A stretch of DNA of 64,000 bases, taken from positions 248,001-312,000 of the forward strand of contig NZ_ANAH02000013.1 in assembly GCF_000335475.2 (NCBI RefSeq). Direction: 5' to 3'. Within the stretch, counting starts at the first letter, position 1; each line of letters opens with the position of its first letter. This document shows positions 41,926 to 51,112 of this stretch, piece after piece. Position numbers and translations under genes: made by a program. The notes below the pieces were generated by a model. That model was not told the origin of the DNA, made no database searches, and saw only the letters and a program-made list of their open reading frames with translations. This DNA comes from Cystobacter fuscus DSM 2262 (GTDB lineage Bacteria; Myxococcota; Myxococcia; Myxococcales; Myxococcaceae).

Positions 41926-41970
41926 TGCTCTGAGGGCTCTCGTAGGGCGGAAAAGAGGGGAGGGGGACCG

Positions 41971-42282
41971 TCAGTGCTTCATGGTCCGGATTTCTTCGAT
42001 GTTGACGGTGCCGCGGCTGCGGAACACGGCGATGACGATGGCCAGTCCGATGGAGGCCTCCGCCGCCGCGACGGCGATCACGAAGAAGGCGGACACGTGG
42101 CCCGTGGCGTCCCCGTTCTGCCGCGCGAAGGCGAGGAACGTCAGGTTCGCCGCGTTGAGCATCAGCTCCACGCACATGAACACCACCAGGGCGTTGCGGC
42201 GCACCAGCACGCCGAACATGCCCAGGCAGAACAGGACGGCGGCGAGGACGAGGTAGTACTTGATGTCGACGGAGTGGACCAT
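41971..42282 (-). CDS. nuoK: NADH-quinone oxidoreductase subunit K
   Basis: 103 residues with three membrane helices, the family norm. Conserved glutamates are present in FMCVELMLNAANLTFLAF and AVAAAEASIGLAIVIAVFR (equivalent to the E36/E72 proton-path residues of E. coli NuoK). It starts at ATG 42282, 63 bp after nuoJ. It links the quinone-proximal E-channel to the pumping subunits. Confidence 0.97.
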   Translation of the reverse strand: MVHSVDIKYYLVLAAVLFCLGMFGVLVRRNALVVFMCVELMLNAANLTFLAFARQNGDATGHVSAFFVIAVAAAEASIGLAIVIAVFRSRGTVNIEEIRTMKH

Positions 42283-42345
42283 GACGCCGGGGGAAGGAGG
42301 GCGGACGCGGGCCCGCCTTCTAGCAGAGGGTTGAAGGGGACGCGC

Positions 42346-42854
42346 TCAAATCCGCGACTTGGCCACCACCACCGCGCCCACCATGCCCACCAGCAGCAGC
42401 AGGCTGACGGCCTCGAAGGGCAGCAGCCACCGGGTGTAGATGGTCTGGCCGATGACCGCCAGCGTGCCGAAGCCCTGGCTCATCGCCTGGCTGCCCGTGA
42501 ACGTGCTGGCCGACGGGATGCGCCAGATGGCCGTCACCAGCACCGCCAGCAGTCCCGCCGCCGCCACGCCTCCGGCCACGCGCGCCAGCGTCACCCGGGG
42601 GCCCGTCGTGGTCGCCTCGCCCAGGTTGAGCAGCATGATGACGAAGAGGAAGAGCACCATGATGGCGCCCGTGTAGACGAGCACCTGCAGCACCGCCACG
42701 GTGTGCGCCCACAAGAGCACGTAGATGCCGGCCAGGAAGAAGAAGGTGGCCACCAGCGACATGGCGGAGCTGATGGGGCTCTTGGCGACGATGACCATCA
42801 CCGCCGACACCACCGTCAGCAGGGCGAAGACTCCGAAGAGGACGTGCTCGATGC

Positions 42855-42858
<4 letters not shown>
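42346..42858 (-). CDS. nuoJ: NADH-quinone oxidoreductase subunit J
   Basis: 170 residues, five membrane helices. Recognised by SAVMVIVAKSPISSAMSLVATFFFLAGIYVLLWAHTVAVLQVLVYTGAIMVLFLFVIMLLNL, where the VLVYTGAIMVLFLFVIMLL helix contains the pi-bulge region that twists during turnover. The start is a TTG at 42858 overlapping the nuoF stop as TTGA; no ATG or GTG occurs near the expected N-terminus (LSIEHVLFGVFALL). The longer frame upstream is antisense-like noise over nuoF. Confidence 0.93.
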
Positions 42859-44189
<1,331 letters not shown>

Positions 44190-44215
44190 GAAATCAGGTT
44201 CCTTGATGGAGCGGG

Positions 44216-44704
44216 TCAGGAGAGCTTGTCGATCAACTCGTCGAGCTTGGCCCTCGAGAGGCTCTCGTGGTGGTCCTCATTGATTTGCAGGCACGGCGCG
44301 GTTCCGCACGAGGCCAGGCACTCCGTCTCGCGGAGGGTGAAGCGCTCGTTCGTCTCTCCGGCCTTCAGCCCGAGCTTGTTCTCCAGGTGGGCGAGCATCT
44401 TCTCGGCTCCCCGGAGCGCGCAGGGCAGGTTGGTGCACACGTCGATGACGTACTTGCCGGGCTTCTTCAGGTGGTACATCACGTAGAAGCTGGCGACCTC
44501 GTAGGCGCGCTCCGGCGTGACACCGAGGACCTGCGCGACGAGCTTGATGCCCTCGGGCGGCAGCCACCCCTTGATGTCTTGCATCAACCGCAGCGCGGGA
44601 AGCATCGCGGCGCTCTTCCGGTCCGCGGGATAGTGCGACAGGATCTCCGCGATCTCCGTGTCGAACTTCTTCTGCTCTTCGGGGGTGAACAGGGACTCCG
44701 CCAT
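44216..44704 (-). CDS. nuoE: NADH-quinone oxidoreductase subunit E
   Basis: 162 residues from ATG 44704. Thioredoxin-like fold holding the N1a [2Fe-2S] cluster, with ligands in CTNLPCALRGAE (C-x4-C) and ECLASCGTAPC (C-x3-C). The N-terminal helical part is ADRKSAAMLPALRLMQDIKGWLPPEGIKLVAQVLGVTPERAYEVASFY. An in-frame ATG at 44746 would add 14 residues but overlaps the likely -35 region. First gene of the seven-gene operon nuoEFJKLMN. Confidence 0.95.
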   Translation of the reverse strand: MAESLFTPEEQKKFDTEIAEILSHYPADRKSAAMLPALRLMQDIKGWLPPEGIKLVAQVLGVTPERAYEVASFYVMYHLKKPGKYVIDVCTNLPCALRGAEKMLAHLENKLGLKAGETNERFTLRETECLASCGTAPCLQINEDHHESLSRAKLDELIDKLS

Positions 44705-44714
44705 GGCGGGGGGT

Positions 44715-44743
44715 TCGTAAGTCTCTGACGCCCGCGTTGTCAA
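44715..44743 (-). promoter_or_regulatory. Possible nuo operon promoter
   Basis: On the minus strand, TTGACA (44743-44738) is a perfect -35; 17 bases on, TTACGA is a poor -10. The -35 shares its bases with the -35 of the divergent PilZ-receiver gene. If this is the promoter, the leader before nuoE is only a few bases long. Confidence 0.3.
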
Positions 44744-44765
44744 CATAAACCCTCGGCGCTACACT
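44737..44765 (+). promoter_or_regulatory. Sigma-70-type promoter of the PilZ-REC gene
   Basis: TTGTCA, 17 bases, TACACT: close to the TTGACA-N17-TATAAT consensus. Transcription would begin near 44772, leaving a ~37-nt leader before the ATG at 44809. Confidence 0.55.
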
Positions 44766-44808
44766 GCGTCGGCACCAGCAAATTTCCGAGCGATTTCAAC
44801 CCCTTGTT

Positions 44809-45564
44809 ATGAATCGGGGATCAGACGACCAGCGTGATGGGCCCCGAGTGCCGCTCGTGTTACGCGTGCGCTTTCCGGACCAGGCACGGATGACGGAGGT
44901 GACGGAGAACCTGTCACGAGGAGGAATCTTCGTGCAGACCGACCGTTCCTTCACCGTGGGTGAGTCCGTGGGGTTGGCACTTTCTTTCCCGGGGCTTCTG
45001 GATCCGGTAGAAGTCGTGGGAACGGTGGCGTGGGTCCGGCCCGTGTCGCCCGAAGCACCCGGGGGTGTCGGCATCCGGGTGCTCCAAGCGGAGGACCGGC
45101 AGCGATTGGGTGACATCTTGAGTGCGCCAGGACAGACCCGCGCGTCGGACCGGACGGCCGCCCCCGCGGAGGGCTATCGTGTCCTCATCGTCGAGGACAA
45201 CCCCCACATCATCGAGATGTACAGCTACGTGCTCAAGAAGCTGGCGAGCGGCGAGCTGGCGGGACGGGTGCCCCTGGAGGTGCACTTCTCTCCCGACGGG
45301 CATCACGCGTTGCAGGCGCTGCGCTCCAGCCGCTTCAGCCTGGTGATGACGGACCTGTACATGCCGGTGATGGACGGCTTCGCGCTCATCGAGCGCATCC
45401 GCGCCGAGGAGGCGCTCAAGTCCATTCCCGTGGTGGCCATCTCCGCGGGAGGCCCGGAGGCGCGCGAGCGCGCCATGCAGCTCGGGGTGGACATCTACCT
45501 GCGCAAGCCCGTGCGCTTCCAGGAAGTGTTGGAGACGGTGAAGCAGCTGCTCCACATCCCTTGA
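44809..45564 (+). CDS. PilZ-domain plus receiver-domain protein
   Basis: 251 residues. The N-terminal PilZ domain (~10-105: PRVPLVLRVRF...TENLSRGGIFVQTDRSF...VGTVAWVRP) has the NLSRGG motif but R-x5-R where c-di-GMP-binding PilZ domains have RxxxR. This resembles the myxobacterial PilZ subgroup and may not bind c-di-GMP. A receiver domain follows (~122-250: VLIVEDNPHIIEMY, phospho-acceptor in LVMTDLYMPVMDGF, Lys in LRKPVRF). There is no DNA-binding output, so it probably acts by protein contact in motility or surface signalling. It is divergent from nuoE with overlapping -35 regions. Confidence 0.9.
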   Translation: MNRGSDDQRDGPRVPLVLRVRFPDQARMTEVTENLSRGGIFVQTDRSFTVGESVGLALSFPGLLDPVEVVGTVAWVRPVSPEAPGGVGIRVLQAEDRQRLGDILSAPGQTRASDRTAAPAEGYRVLIVEDNPHIIEMYSYVLKKLASGELAGRVPLEVHFSPDGHHALQALRSSRFSLVMTDLYMPVMDGFALIERIRAEEALKSIPVVAISAGGPEARERAMQLGVDIYLRKPVRFQEVLETVKQLLHIP

Positions 45565-45617
45565 AGTCCTCTTCGCTCGTTGGTCCCGGTGGCGCGAGCG
45601 CGTAGAGTCGCGCCCAC

Positions 45618-47048
45618 ATGCCCACGCCCGTCATCCACCGCGACACCATCTGCGGCGAGGCGCTGTTCATCCTCCAGAGCCTGAGGGAGAACGGCCGTCT
45701 GGGACGCTCGAACAAGCTGGCCGATGTGAAGGCCTCGCTCGAGCCGTCCGTCTCGCTGGAGTTCGACAGCTACTACCTCTTCCTGCGCAAGTACCACTAC
45801 ATCGCCCTGGATCCGCGTGAGGCGCAGCTGCGCCTGAGCGACATGGGCGAGCGCGTGGTGGACACCGGGATGCAGGACCAGTTCATCGCCGAGGTGGGGG
45901 AGTTCTTCGCCGAGCAACTGGGACTGGAGTCGCTCACCACCGAGGACACGGTCGCCCAGGCCCAGGCGCTCAAGCCGCCACCCCCTCCCGAGGAGGAGTC
46001 GGAACTCGCCTCCTCCGAGGCGCGGCCGTCCGCGGAGCCGCCCGCCCTGCCTCGCGCGCGTCCCGCCCAGGTCTCCACCGCGAGTGCATCCCCCGCGGGG
46101 GAGCCTCCGGTTCCGGCCTCGCCTCCCGCGGCCAGCCCACGCAACGACGCCGTGCCGCTGCCTCCTCCCGCCTCGGCGCCTGCCTCCAAGGCCGTGGAGG
46201 TGCTGGACCAGCGCTACCAGAAGCAGGAGGCCCTGGGCTCCGGTCCGCTGGGCATCGCGAGCAAGGGCCGCTTCAACGCGCTCGGGCTGGACGTCTGCAT
46301 CAAGGAGCTCAAGGACATCTTCGGCTACTTCTCCTTCCTGCAGCGGGGCGAGGTGCTCAAGCGGCTCAAGCGCGAGCTGTGTGCCCAGGCCCAGGTGCGC
46401 CATCCGGGCATCGTCCAGGTGCTCGACCAGAACGTGGAGGCGGCGCGCCCCTACTACGTGCTCGAGCTCTTGCAGGGCAACCTCAAGTCCATGCTGGAGG
46501 AGAGTGGGGGCAAGGGCGTGCCGGTGTCCTTCGCGCTGCGCTGCTTCCTGCAACTGGCCTACGCGCTGCGCGCCGCGCACGCCGTGGGCCTCTCCCACCA
46601 CAACCTCAAGCCGGAGAATGTCCTCTTCGACATCCATGGCAACGCGAAGCTCGGCGACTTCGGGCTGAGCCGCGTGGTGGAGCAGGATGCCTCCAAGGGT
46701 CTGCCCCAGGTCTTCGTGGGCGCCGGCGGAATGGTGTACCTGGCGCCGGAGCTCCTCCAGCCGCAGCGCGCGAAGGACGCGGGCCCCGCCTCCGATGTCT
46801 ACGGGCTGGGCATCCTCCTCTACGAGATGCTCACCGGGCAGATTCCCGGCCGCCGCTCGCCCCTGCCCTCCGAGGTCAATCCCGAGGCGCCCTCCGGGCT
46901 GGATGCGCTCTTCGACAAGATGACCCAGGACCGCGTGGACCAGCGCTACCCGGACCTCGACGCCATGCTGGAGGACTTCTACAAGTCCTTCCCCGAGGCG
47001 CCGTTCCTCGCCAAGGGCGATCTCATCCTCTCCTCGGAGCCGCGGTAG
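45618..47048 (+). CDS. Protein-kinase-like protein, predicted pseudokinase
   Basis: 476 residues. N-terminal ~110 residues look like a small helical/winged domain (VIHRDTICGEALFILQSLRENGRLG...), then a Pro/Ala-rich linker (~115-190), then a Hanks-type kinase fold (~195-465). The ATP lysine is present (VCIKELK), as are DFG (KLGDFGLSRV, Asp347) and the APE region (YLAPEL). The catalytic loop reads SHHNLKPENVLF: the HRD aspartate is Asn (residue 329, codon AAC 46602-46604). An Asp-to-Asn change here normally abolishes phosphotransfer, so it may be a scaffold or allosteric partner. No membrane helix. It begins 53 bp after the PilZ-REC gene; serB follows after 20 bp. Confidence 0.85.
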   Translation: MPTPVIHRDTICGEALFILQSLRENGRLGRSNKLADVKASLEPSVSLEFDSYYLFLRKYHYIALDPREAQLRLSDMGERVVDTGMQDQFIAEVGEFFAEQLGLESLTTEDTVAQAQALKPPPPPEEESELASSEARPSAEPPALPRARPAQVSTASASPAGEPPVPASPPAASPRNDAVPLPPPASAPASKAVEVLDQRYQKQEALGSGPLGIASKGRFNALGLDVCIKELKDIFGYFSFLQRGEVLKRLKRELCAQAQVRHPGIVQVLDQNVEAARPYYVLELLQGNLKSMLEESGGKGVPVSFALRCFLQLAYALRAAHAVGLSHHNLKPENVLFDIHGNAKLGDFGLSRVVEQDASKGLPQVFVGAGGMVYLAPELLQPQRAKDAGPASDVYGLGILLYEMLTGQIPGRRSPLPSEVNPEAPSGLDALFDKMTQDRVDQRYPDLDAMLEDFYKSFPEAPFLAKGDLILSSEPR

Positions 47049-47068
47049 CACTCCCCGGCCGTGACACC

Positions 47069-48271
47069 ATGACCTCCTCCTCCGCTTCGCACCAGTCCCT
47101 TCTCCTCACCCTCACTGGCAGGGACCATCCCGGGATCGCCTCCCGGCTGACGGGCCTGCTCGCCGACGCGGGCGCGGTGCTGCTCGACATCGAGCAGGTG
47201 GTGGTGCAGGGGCAGCTCACCCTGTGCCTGCTCGTGCGCGTGCCCGAGGGGCGGGACGTTCTCCAGGAACTGCGCTCCGCGGTCCAGGCGCTGGGCGTGT
47301 CCCTGGAATCCCGAGCGGTGGGCGACTCAGGAGCCCAGGCCGCCGCGTCTCCCAGTCGTCATGTCGTCACCGTGGTGGGCCGTTCCCTCGGCGCGCGCGA
47401 ACTGCACGCGGTGACGGAGTGCCTGGCCCGGCACGAGGCCAACATCGAGCGCATCCACCGCCTGTCCGACGTGGAGCCCGGTTCGTTCGAGCTCCACCTC
47501 GCCTTGCCGGCGAGCAAGGAGCCCGGGGAACTCCAGCGCTCGTTGCTGGAGCTGGCCATGGCCACGAGCGCCTTCGACGTGGCCTTGCAGCGCGAGAGTC
47601 TCTACCGGCGCGCCAAGCGCCTGGTGGTGATGGACATGGACTCCACGCTCATCCGCATCGAGGTCATCGACGAGCTGGCGCGGGCCCATGGTGTGGGCGA
47701 GCAGGTGTCGCGCATCACCGAGCGCGCCATGCACGGCGAGATGGACTACGACGAGTCGCTGCGTCAGCGCGTGGCGCTGCTCAAGGGGCTGGACGCGCGG
47801 GTGTTGCACGAACTCGCCGCCCGTCTTCCCCTCACCGAGGGCGCGGAGACCCTCATCCGCGTGCTCAAGCGCCTGGGCTACCGCACCGCCATCATCAGCG
47901 GAGGCTTCTCCGTGGCGGCCGAGGCGCTCAAGGCCCGTCTGGGCATCGACTACGCCCACTCCAACCTGTTGGAGGAGGCGGACGGCAAGCTCACCGGCCG
48001 CACCCTGGGCGCCATCGTCAACGCGCGCCGCAAGGCGGAGCTGTTGGAGGACATCGCCCGGGCGGAGGGCATCCTGCTCGACCAGGTCATCGCCGTGGGC
48101 GATGGCGCCAATGACTTGTTGATGCTGGAGCGCGCGGGGCTGGGCATCGCCTTTCGCGCCAAGCCCAAGCTGCGCCAGGCGGCCGACACCTCCATCTCCG
48201 CGGGCGGCCTGGACACCATCCTCTACTTCCTGGGGCTCACGGCCCGCGAGCTGCGGGAAGTGGGGGAGTAG
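47069..48271 (+). CDS. serB: Phosphoserine phosphatase SerB with ACT-like N-terminal domains
   Basis: 400 residues. Two ACT-like domains (~8-85 and ~95-175: LLLTLTGRDHPGIASRLTGLLADAGA..., HVVTVVGRSLGARELHAVTECLARHEANIERIHRL) precede a HAD phosphatase. HAD motifs: I VVMDMDSTLI, II AIISGGFS, III Lys in NARRKAELL, IV GDGANDLLML. The enzyme makes L-serine from phosphoserine, the last step of serine synthesis; the ACT domains suggest amino-acid feedback. This large form is also known from actinobacteria and some proteobacteria. ATG 47069. Confidence 0.94.
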   Translation: MTSSSASHQSLLLTLTGRDHPGIASRLTGLLADAGAVLLDIEQVVVQGQLTLCLLVRVPEGRDVLQELRSAVQALGVSLESRAVGDSGAQAAASPSRHVVTVVGRSLGARELHAVTECLARHEANIERIHRLSDVEPGSFELHLALPASKEPGELQRSLLELAMATSAFDVALQRESLYRRAKRLVVMDMDSTLIRIEVIDELARAHGVGEQVSRITERAMHGEMDYDESLRQRVALLKGLDARVLHELAARLPLTEGAETLIRVLKRLGYRTAIISGGFSVAAEALKARLGIDYAHSNLLEEADGKLTGRTLGAIVNARRKAELLEDIARAEGILLDQVIAVGDGANDLLMLERAGLGIAFRAKPKLRQAADTSISAGGLDTILYFLGLTARELREVGE

Positions 48272-48277
48272 GGCGGT

Positions 48278-49114
48278 TCAGGGCGCGCGCATGCGGGCCG
48301 CCAGCTCCCGCTGCTGGATGTGTCCCTTCTCCAGCAGCAGCTCGAGCAGGGCGCGCAGGATCTTCGAGCTCTTCTCCTGGTTCACCTGCACGGCCTGCAA
48401 CCGCTGCATCTCCTCGGCGGAGAACGTCTCGGCGGGAGAGGCGTTGAGGATTTCATCGAGCAGATCCGCGGCGCTCGAGCCGATGCTCGGACGCGGCGGC
48501 ATGGGGGCGGCGTTCTGCCGGGCCGCGTTCTCGCGCGCCAGGTTCGGCGCGATGTCGGCGATGGACTTCCTCACCGTCTTGCCCGTCATGTCGACGATCT
48601 TGAACTCGTCCTCGTCCCCGGGCGTGCCCGGGCGCCCGGTGGGCGCGGTGCGGGCGGTGGGGGCGACGGTGGGTTCCTGGTTGCGGTAGTGCCGCTGGAT
48701 GGCGTTCTGGATTTCCTGGTCGCCCGCTACCATCGGGATGACGCGGGTGCGGCTCAGTGCGGCCACCTGATCAATGGTCGCCAGGTCCGAGGGGTCCGCC
48801 ATGGCCAGCACGAGCGTCTTGCCGTTGTCGCGCAGGGACACGGGGAAGATGCCCTTCTGCTCGGCCAGGTGGACGTCCAGCCGGGCGAGCGCGCCGGCAT
48901 CCCTGGCGGTGCCCAACTGGACGCGCTGCATGCCGAAGCCCTCGGCGATCGCCTGGGTGAGGGTTTCCTCCGAGGCAATCCCCATGTCGCTGATGATGCG
49001 CGAGAGGCGCCCACCCCATTGATCATGCTGGGCGAGTGCGCTGCGCAGCTGCATCTCGTCGAGGACACGGGCCTTGACGAGGATTTCTCCAATCCGGTTG
49101 CGAGGTGCGGCCAT
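48278..49114 (-). CDS. MshEN/GspE-N domain protein
   Basis: 278 residues from ATG 49114 (MAAPRNRIGEILVKARVLDEMQLRSAL). Residues ~1-150 match the N-terminal domain of type II secretion/type IV pilus ATPases (GspE_N, MshEN): IGEILVKARVLDEMQLRSALAQHDQWGGRLSRII, then DLATIDQVAALSRTRVIPMVAGDQEIQNAIQRHY. MshEN domains can bind c-di-GMP in other proteins. There is no ATPase domain: a linker (~150-200) leads to a helical C-terminus (AADLLDEILNASPAETFSAEEMQRLQAVQVNQEKSSKILRALLELLLEKGHIQQRELAARM) that looks like a second short copy of the LLxKGxIxxxEL motif. Stand-alone proteins of this type are common in myxobacteria. It converges with serB (6 bp apart). Confidence 0.8.
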   Translation of the reverse strand: MAAPRNRIGEILVKARVLDEMQLRSALAQHDQWGGRLSRIISDMGIASEETLTQAIAEGFGMQRVQLGTARDAGALARLDVHLAEQKGIFPVSLRDNGKTLVLAMADPSDLATIDQVAALSRTRVIPMVAGDQEIQNAIQRHYRNQEPTVAPTARTAPTGRPGTPGDEDEFKIVDMTGKTVRKSIADIAPNLARENAARQNAAPMPPRPSIGSSAADLLDEILNASPAETFSAEEMQRLQAVQVNQEKSSKILRALLELLLEKGHIQQRELAARMRAP

Positions 49115-49156
49115 GATTTCCAGTCTACGAAGGAAGGAGCCTGGAGTCGCGTTTCG

Positions 49157-49516
49157 ATGCCTCGTGCGTTCGCTACCTGTCTGGGGGAGGGGATGACGCT
49201 CTTCAACGAGGGCGCCTTCCACGCGGCCCATGAGGCGTGGGAGGAAGCCTGGCGGCACGAGCACGGCCCGCGTCGGCTGTTGCTTCAGGGACTCATCCTC
49301 GCCGCGGCGGGCTGGCTCAAGCGTGACGTGGGCAACACTCGGGGCGCGTGGACACTCTTCTCGCGGGCCCTCGAGCGGCTGGAGTCCTTGGCTCCCCTGT
49401 GTGAGGGCGTGGATGTGGACCAGTTGAGGCGGGACATCACCCGGTGGCGAGCGGGCGAGGGAGCCGACAGACCCCTGCTCGTCTGGCCGCTGGACGCCTC
49501 GGGAGGAGAGCGCTGA
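49157..49516 (+). CDS. DUF309-family protein
   Basis: 119 residues matching the DUF309 pattern: GMTLFNEGAFHAAHEAWEEAWRHEHGPRRLLLQGLILAAAGWLKRDVGNTRGA. The FxxGxFxxAHExWExxW core followed by QGLIxxAA is diagnostic. The function is unknown; conserved His and Glu residues suggest a possible metal or ligand site. ATG 49157. Its stop shares one base with the next start (TGATG), so the next gene is translationally coupled. It is divergent from the MshEN gene by 42 bp. Confidence 0.85.
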   Translation: MPRAFATCLGEGMTLFNEGAFHAAHEAWEEAWRHEHGPRRLLLQGLILAAAGWLKRDVGNTRGAWTLFSRALERLESLAPLCEGVDVDQLRRDITRWRAGEGADRPLLVWPLDASGGER

Positions 49517-49710
49517 TGCAGCCCTTCGCCGATGACTCGTTGCAGCTCTGCCCCTACTGCGGGGAGCAGGTAGAGGTGGCCGCCGATGCACTGGGGGCCT
49601 CCTCGGAGACGTACGTGGAAGACTGCCCGGTGTGCTGCCGGCCGTGGGTCGTGCGCGTCACCCGTGAGGACGACGAGGTCTTCGTTTCCCTCGGGCGCGA
49701 GGACGACTGA
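49516..49710 (+). CDS. Small CPXCG-type cysteine-rich protein
   Basis: 64 residues. Two cysteine knuckles, LCPYCGEQVEV and EDCPVCCRPWVV, match the small CPXCG (Cys_rich_CPXG) family, predicted to bind zinc like half of a zinc ribbon. The end DDEVFVSLGREDD is acidic, as in relatives. GGAGGAG lies nine bases before the ATG, inside the previous gene. The role is unknown. Confidence 0.85.
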   Translation: MQPFADDSLQLCPYCGEQVEVAADALGASSETYVEDCPVCCRPWVVRVTREDDEVFVSLGREDD

Positions 49711-49783
49711 GGCGGCGGTCCGGGGGCGCGCGGCGCGCTTCCTTGACACGCTCCAAAGCATGGTTCTCTTGGAGTTGTGAGAG

Positions 49784-49815
49784 GCGCGGCGCCCCCGAGA
49801 GCGGGGGCGCCGCGC
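49784..49815. terminator. 14-bp hairpin between the CPXCG gene and hsp20
   Basis: Perfect 14-bp stem (49784-49797 with 49802-49815) closed by an AGAG tetraloop. TTTTTGTTT begins 16 bases later. It can end the upstream operon, or lie in the hsp20 leader if transcription starts at the TTGACA seen at 49743-49748 (no good -10 is visible). Confidence 0.6.
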
Positions 49816-49896
49816 ACGAGCAAACCAACCCTTTTTGTTTCACCACAACCACGCGCCGTGGCTCCGCGAGGAGTCTGGCGCGCACAGGAGACGTCC

Positions 49897-50346
49897 ATGC
49901 AAAGCCGTTGGAACCCGTTGATGAGCAATGGTGCCGTGGCGCTGGGCCCCCTGGTCATGAGGGAGTTCGACCAGCTCTTCCGCGACCTGCCCGTGCGTCC
50001 GTCCGGCTCGCGTGAGTTCGCCCCCGCAGCGGACATCTACGAGACCGCCGAGGGAATCACCCTGCAGGTGGACCTGCCGGGCCATGATGCGAAGTCCATC
50101 GAGGTGAAGGTGGAGAACGACACGCTCACCCTGAAGTCCGAGCGCAAGCGTCCGGAGTCGCAGAAGGACGAGGGCACCCGGCGTCTGGAGCGCAACTTCG
50201 GTGTGTTCACCCGCTCCTTCGTGCTGCCGCGCACGGTGGACGCGTCCCGGGTGGAGGCGCGCTACGAGAATGGCGTGCTGACGCTGTCGCTGCCCCGGCG
50301 TGAGGAGACCAAGCCGCGCGTCATCGAAGTGAAGGTGAATGGCTGA
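49897..50346 (+). CDS. Hsp20/alpha-crystallin-family small heat shock protein
   Basis: 149 residues from ATG 49897, which follows CAGGAG. The alpha-crystallin domain (~45-135) has ADIYETAEGITLQVDLPGHDAKSIEVKVENDTLTLKSERKR and ends with the hallmark ARYENGVLTLSLPRREETKPRVIEV (A-x-x-x-n-G-v-L). It is an ATP-independent chaperone that holds unfolding proteins; relatives in myxobacteria are also used in development and spores. The frame is open further left through the hairpin, but that is not coding. It is flanked on both sides by hairpins that share a core. Confidence 0.93.
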   Translation: MQSRWNPLMSNGAVALGPLVMREFDQLFRDLPVRPSGSREFAPAADIYETAEGITLQVDLPGHDAKSIEVKVENDTLTLKSERKRPESQKDEGTRRLERNFGVFTRSFVLPRTVDASRVEARYENGVLTLSLPRREETKPRVIEVKVNG

Positions 50347-50372
50347 AGCACGAGCGACGCACCCGGTGGGCG

Positions 50373-50395
50373 CGGGCCCCGAGAGCGGGGGTCCG
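50373..50395. terminator. Hairpin after hsp20
   Basis: CCCCG/CGGGG (50377-50381 with 50386-50390) around AGAG, extended by CGG/CCG across a small internal loop. The core CCCCGAGAGCGGGGG is the same as in the hairpin before the gene. The U-run is weak (GATTCATCC). Confidence 0.45.
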
Positions 50396-50466
50396 ATTCA
50401 TCCACCCGGGCGCGCCGGGAGTGACATGGGGGGCGGGGCGCGTACGGGCTCCGCCCTTCGTGGCGT

Positions 50467-51066
50467 CTAGCGCTTGACGGCGGCGGGGGTGGTGCCCCCG
50501 AGCGCCAGCGGCACGCGGAACAAGTCGAGCACCTGCTGCACGTCCAGCGGCTTGGGCAGGCACGCCACGGCGCCCGCCTGCTTGGACTGCTCCACCACCT
50601 CGGGCGAGTGGGCGGACGTCATGGTGATGAGCCGCACGCCCTCCATCTGCTTGCGAGCGCGGATGCGGCGGCACACCTCGATACCGTCGATGTCCGGCAT
50701 GTTCAGGTCGATGAGCATGCCGTGGGGCTTCTGCTCGGACACCAGCAGCAGCGCCTCGACGCCGCTGGTGGTCGTCTGCAGCTCCACCTGGTTGGCGTAG
50801 GGCTTGAACGCGCGCTTGATGGCGTCGAGCACCTGACGCTCGTCGTCCACCACGAGCAGGCGCACGGTGCTGCTGCCCAACTCCTCGGGCACCGGCATCT
50901 GGTGCGTGATGAGGAACGTGCGCAGGTCCGCCGAGCGCACCCGCCGGTGGCCGCCTGGCGTCCGGAACGCCATGAGGATGCCGCGGTCGATCCACTTGCT
51001 CACCGTGGACGGGTCCACCTGGAGCAACCGGCTGATGTCGTGGGTCGTGTAGAGCTGATCCGTCAT
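50467..51066 (-). CDS. Response regulator with N-terminal MerR-like HTH and C-terminal receiver
   Basis: 199 residues from ATG 51066 (site ATGAGGAAAG upstream). Order is inverted relative to normal regulators. The HTH comes first (~5-60: YTTHDISRLLQVDPSTVSKWIDRGILMAFRTPGGHRRVRSADLRTFL, a MerR/BldC/excisionase-type winged helix, with the RTPGGHRR wing). A receiver follows (~68-190: LLVVDDERQVLDAIKRAF, phospho-acceptor in GMLIDLNMPDIDG, Ser/Thr in MTSAHS, Lys in LPKPL). Probably a DNA-binding regulator controlled by phosphorylation. It follows kdsC by 82 bp on the same strand; the gap has its own dyad, so it may have its own promoter. Confidence 0.9.
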   Translation of the reverse strand: MTDQLYTTHDISRLLQVDPSTVSKWIDRGILMAFRTPGGHRRVRSADLRTFLITHQMPVPEELGSSTVRLLVVDDERQVLDAIKRAFKPYANQVELQTTTSGVEALLLVSEQKPHGMLIDLNMPDIDGIEVCRRIRARKQMEGVRLITMTSAHSPEVVEQSKQAGAVACLPKPLDVQQVLDLFRVPLALGGTTPAAVKR

Positions 51067-51112
51067 CGAACTTTCCTCATCTCTGCCCTGCTTCATTCCG
51101 GCACTCATAGGA

